From assembly GCA_038217425.1 (NCBI GenBank), contig JBBQPM010000066.1:1-32169 (forward strand): a stretch of 32,169 nt of DNA, read 5' to 3'. Below, one piece after another: positions 9,701-15,800 of this stretch. A model generated the notes under the pieces. The model searched no databases. It worked only from the letters and a program-made list of their open reading frames with translations, and was not told the origin of the DNA. A program made the translations under genes and the position numbers. Source of the DNA: JAIEPT01 sp038217425 (lineage in GTDB: Bacteria; Planctomycetota; Planctomycetia; Gemmatales; Gemmataceae). Position 1 is the first letter of the stretch. Each line of letters starts with the position of its first letter.

Positions 9701-11338
9701 AAGTTCGGGCCCTTCCCGGCGCCGCTGACGCAAGTGACCCTGCACCGCGACAACACGCAGATCGGCGTCGCGTACGGGAAGACCGTGAAGTTCATCGTGA
9801 TCGCCGACGGCAAGGAGTTTCTCAATCTCGAACATCCCGCCGACGTCGTCTCGTTCGCCACGGTCGCCAACAAGGCGCGCATCGTCACGAGCGCCAGGGA
9901 CAAGAACGTCCGCATCTTCGACGGCGTGAAAGGACTGGAGCAGCAGTTCCTGGAGACCTCGGAGCAGCCGCAGAACGTCTACGCGGAGAACGCAACCGGG
10001 GCGACGTACCTCGTCCTCGCGGGGAAGTCGGCGACGGTCGAGACGCCGATATTTCAGAAGATGACGACGGTCGAACCGGGGGCCGTGTCCGCGATGACGC
10101 CGACGCCGAACCTACAGAGCATGCTCATCGTCGGGCCGGACAAGGCGGTCAAGCAGTGGAGCTTGAACACGTTCCTGGTCGAGAAGTCGTATCCGCTGCT
10201 GACGGCGCAGCCGCGCGCGGTCGCAGCCAGCAAGACCGGAAGCATGGTTGCGGTCGGCGGCGACGACAAAACCATCACCGTCTTCACGGTCGCCGACGGC
10301 AAGGAGTACGCCAAGATCAAGGTCGACGAACCCGTGCGGAATCTCGGATTCACTGCCAACAGTCAACTTCTGCTTGTCCAGCTCGGCGACAAAAAGCTGG
10401 CCGCATTCTTCACGAACTTCGTCGCCAACCAACCCGTTCCCGCCGACTTCCTGCAAACCGTGCAGAGTTTCGAGATCCCCGAAGGCGTCAACGACATGGC
10501 GCTTCTCGCCGACAACGCGTCGTTCCTGACGGCCGGGGCCGACAAGAAACTCAATCTGTGGAAGATCGCGTCGCCGAGCCCGGTGAAGACGTTCAACCTC
10601 AACTCGAGCGTCGATGCCCTGGCGTTTCATCCCAAAGGGAACATCCTGGTGGCCGGTTCGCACGACGGCCGGCTGCGTTACTACGACCTGGCCAAGAACG
10701 CCGTCCTCAAGGAAATCCTCGCCCATGTCGACGTCAAGAACAACAACACGCCGTACCCCGTTTACTCGGTCAGCCTGAATGCCGACGGGACGAAAGTGCT
10801 GACGTGCAGCTCCGACAAGACGATGAAGATCTACGACCTGCCCGGCGGCGCGCTGCTCAAGGAGTTCAAGGCCTATAACGAGAAGGAGTTCCCCAAGGGA
10901 CATCAGGAGGACATTTACTCCGCGGTCCTGAGCCCCGACGGCAAGTTCATCGCGTCGGCCTCGGGGGGGCTGGAAAACGTCATCAAGATCTGGAACGCGG
11001 ACGGCACGGTAGTGCGCGATCTGGCGCATCCGGAACTCAAGTCGCCCAACCCCACGCAGGCGATTCCGTCAAGTCCCGGCCGGCTTAACCAGATCGCCTT
11101 CACCAAGGACGGCAAGTATCTCGTCTCGGTCGGCCTGGCTCCCAAAAACAGGGGATTTCTCGCCCTCTGGAGCGTGGCCGACGGCAAGATGATCTCGGGC
11201 GAGACCCTCCCCATGGGCGCGTTTTACGCCCTGGCGTTTTCCGAAGACGAAAAATGGATCGCCGTCGCCAGCGGCAACAACGGCCGACCCGTGGGCGATC
11301 ACAACGTCGTGCGGTTGCTGAAGAATCCACTGAAGTAA
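6764..11338 (+). CDS. Very large secreted WD40-repeat protein
   Basis: The predicted protein has 1524 residues. Residues 1-25 are a signal peptide (MTAFKRFAALFVSLLFFAIT, cleavage near LGQG). The rest is an almost unbroken array of WD40-like blades, with strand-D signatures such as FTVKLWDPATGKEL, KTIRLWEMTK, KTLRLWNATTGAKE, KKVKVWSLTTK, KLVKLWDFPK and KTMKIYDLPGGA. At about 40 residues per blade this is enough for roughly four or five seven-bladed propellers. I see no catalytic or membrane domain. Many blades carry the loop ADGK or (G/S)ADK before the W-D strand. WD40 proteins act as protein-binding scaffolds; a periplasmic or surface location is inferred from the signal. I chose the ATG at 6764, preceded by a G-rich stretch (GGGGG), because it starts right at the signal peptide; an in-frame ATG at 6719 would add 15 residues. 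Confidence 0.88.
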   Translation: MTAFKRFAALFVSLLFFAITLLGQGRDTKSKFDVVRTFKGHTEAVYAVGFTPDGKYLATGSFDFTVKLWDPATGKELRTFAGPNGHTKNVTCLAISNDGLSLASGGSDNIVRVWDIPASRPFRSLPAADQVTAVTASVDGAKIALGTKDGKVVVVAAADNKELAKFEGHVGAVTALSFSANGNVLVSGGADQTLRYHDLLKNVFLTSVGGHRGGVVSVAALPSLYSTGKDGLLKQWPLAPTPSKPLPAHPAAIVASTVSPDGTQLATVSADKTLRHISIPTGKEIRNIPNLPAEVTQLTFNAGNTLLAGAGADGKWYLWNVADGKLLSGVLAHTGKTEAITFQAAQIATAGSDGLVKLWAPPLATKFAVHPTEVTFAIPLGDAKRIVTAGTDKTIRLWEMTKLAADKAFPVQPTAVTSLAVNPPATILATGDPEGRLRLWNVATTKEAESLLGHTKAITANVFGAAASFTASEDGSVKAWTMPIVGPKEFPFPDTISVVAVTADGKFVTGGVDKTLRLWNATTGAKEKEIAGATGALTAVAMNATHAAAGSADKTLFVWNANDKAVLLKAPMPSAIGAVAFSPDAQFVSAGLADGTIQTFKIADLKMGKEFKILDAKKGAIHSLAYSIKGDILYAGCADKAIVGLSPADGSVKSKFDLAGPATQVLPSKDGLRLAGVTAKHAKVWTLADNKEVLGIESPTEIKHAGISPDGKRVALSSTDNFARLYDETGAFLERFQQDAPAPFVHLLDAKKLVTLGAEKKLRHWTSHVLWQKSSPAPVRALALSSRGDHLLAAGDDKAIRFYNVADGKELRVLPAHDSPVSHLALSGDSLRLVSTSADKKVKVWSLTTKPEEAKILTEIVMPTAPTSVAVVSSGLRVAVALGVETTVFDAVSGKELQRFVEHTGPIKALAFLPDQKTLLTGSADKNAKLLDVSATAVFAAHAGGTSFVQFNAAGQQLLTAGADKLVKLWDFPKLTESKKFGPFPAPLTQVTLHRDNTQIGVAYGKTVKFIVIADGKEFLNLEHPADVVSFATVANKARIVTSARDKNVRIFDGVKGLEQQFLETSEQPQNVYAENATGATYLVLAGKSATVETPIFQKMTTVEPGAVSAMTPTPNLQSMLIVGPDKAVKQWSLNTFLVEKSYPLLTAQPRAVAASKTGSMVAVGGDDKTITVFTVADGKEYAKIKVDEPVRNLGFTANSQLLLVQLGDKKLAAFFTNFVANQPVPADFLQTVQSFEIPEGVNDMALLADNASFLTAGADKKLNLWKIASPSPVKTFNLNSSVDALAFHPKGNILVAGSHDGRLRYYDLAKNAVLKEILAHVDVKNNNTPYPVYSVSLNADGTKVLTCSSDKTMKIYDLPGGALLKEFKAYNEKEFPKGHQEDIYSAVLSPDGKFIASASGGLENVIKIWNADGTVVRDLAHPELKSPNPTQAIPSSPGRLNQIAFTKDGKYLVSVGLAPKNRGFLALWSVADGKMISGETLPMGAFYALAFSEDEKWIAVASGNNGRPVGDHNVVRLLKNPLK

Positions 11339-11342
11339 CCGG

Positions 11343-11441
11343 AAAGCCCAGGGATGGCTATCCCTGGGGAGTGACGTCTCTCAGTCGGGATGATAGTCGA
11401 AGTTCGTGGCGTTTGCCCAGGGATAGCCATCCCTGGGCTTT
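11343..11441. repeat. Pair of inverted palindromic repeats
   Basis: The unit AAAGCCCAGGGATGGCTATC... at 11343-11368 is matched by its exact reverse complement at 11416-11441, and each copy is itself a palindrome (9-bp arms CCCAGGGAT around a 4-nt centre). The 47 bp between them shows no gene. A third copy lies at 21206-21230 (23 of 25 bases). The arrangement resembles REP/BIME-type elements. Being just after the WD40 gene it could also act as a terminator. Confidence 0.7.
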
Positions 11442-11500
11442 CGCGGAGAATTTCGTGTCCGCTCCCTTGGGTTCATTCCGTTGAGTCTGGGAGGTGAACC

Positions 11501-12598
11501 ATGCATCGCGCACTTGCATTGCTTGCTGGCGTCCTGCTCGTCCCCTGTGCCCGGGGGCAGGACGTCCGCAAAGAAATCTCGAAATCGATGGAACAGCTCG
11601 CCGGCAAACTCAAGACCTTCGGCGAGCGGCAACTCGCCATCGGCCAAATCACCGGCCCGGCGAACTTTCCGTCCAACTCCGGCCCCGGCCTGGGCATCCT
11701 CCTGGCTGCGGAACTCGAGCGGCACGGCATCGCCGTCAAGCCGCGCGCCAAGCTTGGGCTGCATGGGCAATACCTCCTCGCAAATCTCGATCACCCGGAC
11801 TTCTTTCCGAAGAAGCGACTCGGCATCGCCCTCACGCTGAAAGTCGAGGACGCATTCGGCAAGGTTTTCAAGGATTGCAAAGACATCGTCTGCACCTTCC
11901 CCGGCGAAGACGCGGTCATCGAACTGATGGCGCCGCCGGTCGTCCTGCCGGCGCGCGAGACGCCGCTCATGCGCGATCGGCTCCTGCGCAAGAGCCTTGA
12001 GGAACCTCGCACCGCGATCGTCCGTACGAAAATTCAAGCGACGCCGGAAAGTCCCTTCGCCATCGAGATTCTCGTCGACGGCAAGGCGCTGGATCCAGCG
12101 GACGATGAAGGTCTGGCGTTTCTCAAGCTGCAGCCGCAGAAGCAGTTTCAAATTCGGCTCATCAACCGCGCCGATCACGAAGTCGGCGTGCGTCTGGCGA
12201 TCGACGGCATCAGCGTCTTCGCGTTCAGCAAGGAACTCACGGTTTCGGGGCCGCTCAAGGGACAGCCGCGGCACAGCGTCTTTTTGGTTCCACCCCAGGA
12301 GGAACTGGTGATCCCCGGTTGGTATGTGTCGAGCAAGGAATGGACGCCGTTCATGGCGGGGAGCTATCCGAAAGGGAGCGCCGATCTGGGACAGTCGAGC
12401 GCCTCGCTGGGCGTGATCACGGCGACGTTCGCGGCCGCCTGGAATCCGCAGGAGGCGCAACCGGCGCACGAAGCCGATTCGTCGCGCCTGGGCATCGGGG
12501 TGGAACCGTCGTCCGCCGTCGGCACGAATCTCGGCGCCGTGCCGCGTAAGGTCGGCGTCGTCCGGGCCGTCGTCAGCGCTCGCTTCAAGAAAGATTAA
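11501..12598 (+). CDS. Secreted protein of unknown function, possible FlgO-like plus beta domain
   Basis: The protein has 365 residues. The signal peptide is MHRALALLAGVLLVPCARG, likely cut before QDVR. The ATG at 11501 follows GAGGTGA with a good spacing. Residues about 25-110 (amphipathic helix, then GPGLGILLAAELERHGI and YLLANL) vaguely recall the FlgO/CsgG-like fold, in which a lipoprotein or periplasmic protein tests whether an envelope component is active. Residues about 215-330, with RLINRADHEVGVRLAIDGIS, PGWYVSSKEWTPF and a closing LGVITATFAAAW, resemble a C-terminal beta domain seen in secreted bacterial proteins (pattern N-x-x-x-x-x-V-x-x-x-I-D-G and a G-W turn). Both assignments are by eye. 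The next gene begins 25 bp downstream, so the two probably form an operon. Confidence 0.82.
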   Translation: MHRALALLAGVLLVPCARGQDVRKEISKSMEQLAGKLKTFGERQLAIGQITGPANFPSNSGPGLGILLAAELERHGIAVKPRAKLGLHGQYLLANLDHPDFFPKKRLGIALTLKVEDAFGKVFKDCKDIVCTFPGEDAVIELMAPPVVLPARETPLMRDRLLRKSLEEPRTAIVRTKIQATPESPFAIEILVDGKALDPADDEGLAFLKLQPQKQFQIRLINRADHEVGVRLAIDGISVFAFSKELTVSGPLKGQPRHSVFLVPPQEELVIPGWYVSSKEWTPFMAGSYPKGSADLGQSSASLGVITATFAAAWNPQEAQPAHEADSSRLGIGVEPSSAVGTNLGAVPRKVGVVRAVVSARFKKD

Positions 12599-12623
12599 CT
12601 CGCGTTTCTATGGGAGATTTGCC

Positions 12624-13307
12624 ATGGTTGCATCGCTCCGCTCGCTCGTCGTGGTTTTACTGCTCGCCGGTTCGCTTTCGGCGCAGGAGAACGGCCTGAA
12701 TCCCCCGAAAGGCGGCATTCCGGAGAACGTCATCAAGCTCCCCAATGGGAACTTTCGACCCAAGCCAGGATATCTTTGGCTCAACAACCTGCCCGGCGAC
12801 TACCGCGTCGTCTGGACGCCTGGAACCAAACATTCCGAGATGCCAAACGTGGTCGCGTCGTCGAAGGTCGGGGAATTCGTGCCGGTTCCGGGCTACGCGT
12901 GGCTCAACGATGCGCCGGGCGACCTGCGCGTGGTTTGGCAGTCGGGCAAAGGAGTTCCGCAACATCCCAACGTGGTCACGAGCTCGGAAGAGGGGAAGTA
13001 TTTGCCCGGCCCAGGTTACAACTGGCTCAACGAACTTCCAGGGGACTACCGCGTCATCTGGGCGCCGGGGAAGGCGCACAGCGTGATGCCCAACTTGATC
13101 GCCAGCGACAAGGAAGGCGACTTCCGCCCGGCGCCCGGGTATCGCTGGGTGAGCGCCGATGTCAAGGACCTGCGCGTGGAGCCCGACGGCAACGGCAGCA
13201 CCGAGGCGCCGGCCGCTCCGCAAACGGTCAGCACCACGGGCGTACGCATCGGCGGCCCCGGGTCTGACAAGCTGCGCGGCGCCGGCGTGCCGCCGTTGTT
13301 CAAGTAA
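12624..13307 (+). CDS. Secreted protein of four tandem 41-residue PGY-W repeats
   Basis: The protein has 227 residues, with signal peptide MVASLRSLVVVLLLAGSLSA. The ATG at 12624 follows GGGAG (12612-12616). Residues about 34-190 are four tandem copies of a unit with the pattern PN-V-(V/I)-x6-G-x-(F/Y)-x-P-x-PGY-x-W-L-N-x-x-PGD-(Y/L)-RV-(V/I)-W-x-x-GK. Units two and three are exactly 41 residues each; the fourth is cut short after DLRVEPDGN. The tail is Pro/Thr/Ser/Gly-rich. No enzyme motif is visible. The Trp/Gly/Pro-rich unit may fold as a small beta repeat for binding, or serve a structural envelope role. It probably shares a transcript with the gene 25 bp upstream. Confidence 0.82.
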   Translation: MVASLRSLVVVLLLAGSLSAQENGLNPPKGGIPENVIKLPNGNFRPKPGYLWLNNLPGDYRVVWTPGTKHSEMPNVVASSKVGEFVPVPGYAWLNDAPGDLRVVWQSGKGVPQHPNVVTSSEEGKYLPGPGYNWLNELPGDYRVIWAPGKAHSVMPNLIASDKEGDFRPAPGYRWVSADVKDLRVEPDGNGSTEAPAAPQTVSTTGVRIGGPGSDKLRGAGVPPLFK

Positions 13308-13354
13308 GCCGATTGCGCTTGCCTGGGCATGAGGCGGGGCGTAGCATCGGAGTT

Positions 13355-14041
13355 ATGGACAATCGCCGCATGCCGCCTCAGCCGGGCCGACCCGTGTTAC
13401 CGCCGCCGCTTCGCGTTCCCGTCGCGCACAGCCCTGTGGAGACGGCGAATCGGCCTGGAGTGATCGACTACTTCTGCCTGTGCGCGGGCGTCGTCGTTTC
13501 ACTGGGCCTCGCGCAATGGTCGGGGCTCTACATCATGCCGGCCGAGCACGCCCCGGCGCCTGGGAACTTCGAGAGGCTGCTCGATTCGCTGATCCCTTTC
13601 GCGGCGCTACTGCCGGTCGGCATCGTGCTGTTTTGGCCCATCTTCTTCCTCACGCAGCTGATATCCGGGCGCCGGCAGGGCGTCAGCTCCGCCGAGTGGC
13701 TATTGTGGACGTCCTGGCTCCTGTTCATCGTCCTCGCGGTTTGGCTGGCGTTCAAGAACAACCCGAAGATGCCGGCGGGTTTGGCGACCGAAGAAGTGAA
13801 GGCGCTGGTGCTGATGTCGTACATCCTTTACATGGTGTCGATGGCCGCGCTCGCGCTCGTTTTGTGGCTGATCGATTTGTTCATGAGATATCGGCAGCCG
13901 TGGACGCAAGCGCTGACGATCGTGCTCATGGTTTGGACGCTCGTGCCGATCAGTTATGCGGGAGCGATGAAGCGGGCGCCCAGATTTGGCGATGGGGCGG
14001 TTTTGCTCGACCGACCGCCGGGTCCGGTCATCGTGCAATAA
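13355..14041 (+). CDS. Five-helix membrane protein, function unknown
   Basis: The predicted protein has 228 residues. A proline-rich cytoplasmic N-terminus (about 1-34) precedes five hydrophobic segments: about 37-58 (FCLCAGVVVSLGLA), 73-100 (FAALLPVGIVLFWPIFFLTQ), 111-131 (EWLLWTSWLLFIVLAVWLAF), 146-176 and 184-203. I see no transporter or enzyme signature. I use the ATG at 13355; a GGAG just before it is too close to be a normal binding site, and the ATG at 13370 is an alternative. The stop is 53 bp from the tpx ATG and a likely tpx promoter lies between, so the two may be separately expressed. Confidence 0.75.
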   Translation: MDNRRMPPQPGRPVLPPPLRVPVAHSPVETANRPGVIDYFCLCAGVVVSLGLAQWSGLYIMPAEHAPAPGNFERLLDSLIPFAALLPVGIVLFWPIFFLTQLISGRRQGVSSAEWLLWTSWLLFIVLAVWLAFKNNPKMPAGLATEEVKALVLMSYILYMVSMAALALVLWLIDLFMRYRQPWTQALTIVLMVWTLVPISYAGAMKRAPRFGDGAVLLDRPPGPVIVQ

Positions 14042-14046
14042 CCTCG

Positions 14047-14052
14047 TATAAT
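14047..14052 (+). promoter_or_regulatory. Putative -10 element ahead of tpx
   Basis: TATAAT at 14047-14052 lies 42 nt before the tpx ATG, right after the stop of the preceding gene. No good -35 match is seen at the usual distance, so this is tentative. A strong ribosome binding site AAGGAG (14082-14087) follows, 7 nt from the ATG. Confidence 0.3.
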
Positions 14053-14094
14053 TCCGGGAACCCGAACCCATTAACTTGCTGAAGGAGCATCGCG

Positions 14095-14607
14095 ATGATT
14101 CGCACCGTGCAATTCAAGGGCGCCCCGAAGAACCTGGTCGGTCCGGAACTCAAAGCGGGCGACGCCGCCCCGGAGTTCACCTGCGTGGCTGCCGGGCTGG
14201 AACTTTTGTGTCTCGCCAAGACGCCCGCCAAGGCCAAACTTTTTTCCGTCGTTCCCTCGCTCGATACCGGCGTCTGTGCCGCGCAGACCAAGAAATTCAA
14301 CGAGGCCGTCGCCAGCCTCAAAGATCAGGTCGCTTGCTACACCGTCAGCCTCGACATGCCGTTCGCCCAGAAGCGCTTTTGCGACGCGGAGGGGGTCGCT
14401 AACATCCAGAACCTCTCCGACCTGCACAACCAGTCGTTCGGCAAGAACTATGGCGTGCTCATCGAGGGGTTGCCGATTCCGCTCCTGGCGCGTTCCATCT
14501 TCGTGGTGGATAAGGACAACAAGATCGCATACTGCGAGTACGTGTCGGAAGTGACGTCGCATCCGGATTACGACAAGGCGCTCGCCGCCCTCAAAGCGGT
14601 GGCGTGA
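14095..14607 (+). CDS. tpx: Thiol peroxidase (atypical 2-Cys peroxiredoxin)
   Basis: The protein has 170 residues, the normal length for Tpx. It reduces hydrogen peroxide and alkyl hydroperoxides in the cytoplasm using thioredoxin. The peroxidatic cysteine is C61 in VPSLDTGVCAAQTKKFN (with T58 in the T-x-x-C motif). The resolving cysteine is C96 in SLDMPFAQKRFC, the spacing typical of Tpx. RSIFVVDKDNKIAYCEYV is the conserved C-terminal strand pair. The ATG at 14095 has AAGGAG seven nucleotides upstream. It is followed by palindromic repeats that probably end the transcript, and a gene on the opposite strand converges from the right. Confidence 0.97.
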   Translation: MIRTVQFKGAPKNLVGPELKAGDAAPEFTCVAAGLELLCLAKTPAKAKLFSVVPSLDTGVCAAQTKKFNEAVASLKDQVACYTVSLDMPFAQKRFCDAEGVANIQNLSDLHNQSFGKNYGVLIEGLPIPLLARSIFVVDKDNKIAYCEYVSEVTSHPDYDKALAALKAVA

Positions 14608-14616
14608 GTTCGAACT

Positions 14617-14652
14617 CGTTTAGCGCTCGCTGGAGCCTGCGAGCGCTAAACG
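14617..14652. repeat. Palindrome after tpx, second copy of the TTTAGCGCTCGC family
   Basis: CGTTTAGCGCTCGC at 14617-14630 pairs perfectly with 14639-14652 (14 bp, 8-nt loop), followed by AAAAA. The stem is shared with 6610-6643. It sits 9 bp after the tpx stop and may act as its terminator. Confidence 0.6.
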
Positions 14653-14663
14653 AAAAATTCCCC

Positions 14664-14811
14664 CTCGTTCCCGGGCTCTGCCGGGAACGCACGGCCCGGA
14701 GGTTCCGCCTCGTTTTCGATTTCGGGCGCCGACGTAGTTGTTCGCAAGGGATACTGGCGCAGAGGCAGAGCTTCGCTTCCAGCGCGTTCCCGGGCAGAGC
14801 CCGGGAACGAG
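14664..14811. repeat. Composite element with inverted CGTTCCCGGG palindromes at both ends
   Basis: The left palindrome (14666-14689, 9-bp stem) and the right one (14785-14809, 11-bp stem, 3-nt loop) are near-exact reverse complements of each other over 27-28 nt, differing by one inserted G. Between them are about 92 bp with smaller inverted motifs (GGAGGTTCCGCCTC; GAGGCAGAGCTTC). It fills the gap between the converging tpx and GT2 genes, has no coding potential I trust, and resembles a small MITE-like or composite repeat that may double as a two-way terminator. Confidence 0.6.
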
Positions 14812-14821
14812 AGTTCCTCGA

Positions 14822-15712
14822 CTATTCCACTGTCGAAAGCTTCTTGGTCGTTTCGACCATGTCCCACATGTACGGCTTGCGTTTGAAGAAGACGTAGTCC
14901 CACGTCCCGAGCGCTCGGACCCACATTTCCAGGCCGATGATGGCGGGCAAATACGTCACGTAACGCCAGTCCCATTTGAGATTCTTCATCAGCAGCCAGG
15001 CGATCTTGGAACCGCTCATCGTCGAGACCTTGTAGCCGAGCGTGTCCTTGATGTAGAGATGGCCGGCGAAGATGCGGCGGCGCTGTTTGATGAAATCGCG
15101 CACCGTCTCGGGACCACGGTTGTAGACGACCGCCTCGGGGGAGTAATGGAGCTTCATCCCTTGCCCGACGATGAGCGGCTCAATGCTTGCTTCGTCGACG
15201 GCAGTGTCGTACGGAATTTGATAAAAGATGTTGCGAAAAGCGATGATCTCGCCCATCTTCGGTTTCTTGAGCGAAATCTGATGGTGGAGATCCCAGACCA
15301 GATGGGCGGCGAATCCCATGAGCGTCTTCGGATCGTTGGTCGGAACGGGTCGGCCCCCCACCATACCGACCTGAGGGTCGGCGAACGGCGTTACCATGTG
15401 CTCGATGGTCTCAGGCAGCGGCAACGTGTCGGCGCTTTCGAGAACGATCACTTCGCACTTGGTGTGCCGGAGCAGCAGATTGACCGCGGACGCCTTGCCT
15501 TCGCGTTTGTCCTGATGCAGCAACAAGATGCGCGGATCGCGCGTCTGAAACTCGCGGACGATGTCTTCCGAACGGTCGGTGCAACCGCTGCAGACGACGA
15601 TGATCTCGGCGATTTCGACCGTGTTCAGCTTCTGCACGAGGAGGGCGGCCAACAGCTTGCCGAGGTTGGCTTCCTCGTTATAAGCGGTGATGCCCACGCA
15701 ACATCGGGTCAT
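14822..15712 (-). CDS. Family 2 glycosyltransferase (processive/DxD type)
   Basis: The protein has 296 residues. It starts with CCVGITAYNEEANLGKLL, the GT2 nucleotide-binding strand. IIVVCSGCTDRSEDIV, KREGKASAVNLLL and the metal-binding S-A-D of VLESADTLPLP (93-95) follow. The second half holds VDEASIEPLI and QRRRIFAGHLYIKD, which correspond to the acceptor/base acid and a Q-x-x-R-W-like motif. A C-terminal hydrophobic stretch (VTYLPAIIGLEMWVRALG) may associate with the membrane. Such enzymes transfer sugars from nucleotide-sugars to lipid or polysaccharide acceptors. AAGGA lies just upstream of the ATG. It is divergent from the kinase gene across 88 bp and has no glycan-gene neighbours, so the product is unknown. 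Confidence 0.9.
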   Translation of the reverse strand: MTRCCVGITAYNEEANLGKLLAALLVQKLNTVEIAEIIVVCSGCTDRSEDIVREFQTRDPRILLLHQDKREGKASAVNLLLRHTKCEVIVLESADTLPLPETIEHMVTPFADPQVGMVGGRPVPTNDPKTLMGFAAHLVWDLHHQISLKKPKMGEIIAFRNIFYQIPYDTAVDEASIEPLIVGQGMKLHYSPEAVVYNRGPETVRDFIKQRRRIFAGHLYIKDTLGYKVSTMSGSKIAWLLMKNLKWDWRYVTYLPAIIGLEMWVRALGTWDYVFFKRKPYMWDMVETTKKLSTVE

Positions 15713-15800
15713 GGTCGGTCCTTGGTATGCTTGAAGGAGATCAGCTTGTCGTTTTAAGTATAGTTAACGAATTCAGCTCCGGCCGCAAAATAATATTACA
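15713..15800. promoter_or_regulatory. Divergent intergenic promoter region
   Basis: This 88-bp AT-rich gap separates the GT2 gene (-) from the kinase gene (+). The minus strand has TATACT at 15762-15757 and the plus strand TATAGT at 15759-15764, overlapping each other. Neither has a convincing -35, so the region probably holds both promoters but exact elements are uncertain. Confidence 0.35.

Noticed and set aside
8462..9835. A 457-codon open frame on the minus strand inside the WD40 gene
   Set aside because: The repeated D-G-K codons of the WD40 array give open antisense frames; there is no start signal and no recognisable domain.
14738..15757. A 339-codon plus-strand frame over the GT2 gene
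   Set aside because: It runs through the composite repeat and antisense to a gene with clear GT2 motifs; no domain is visible.
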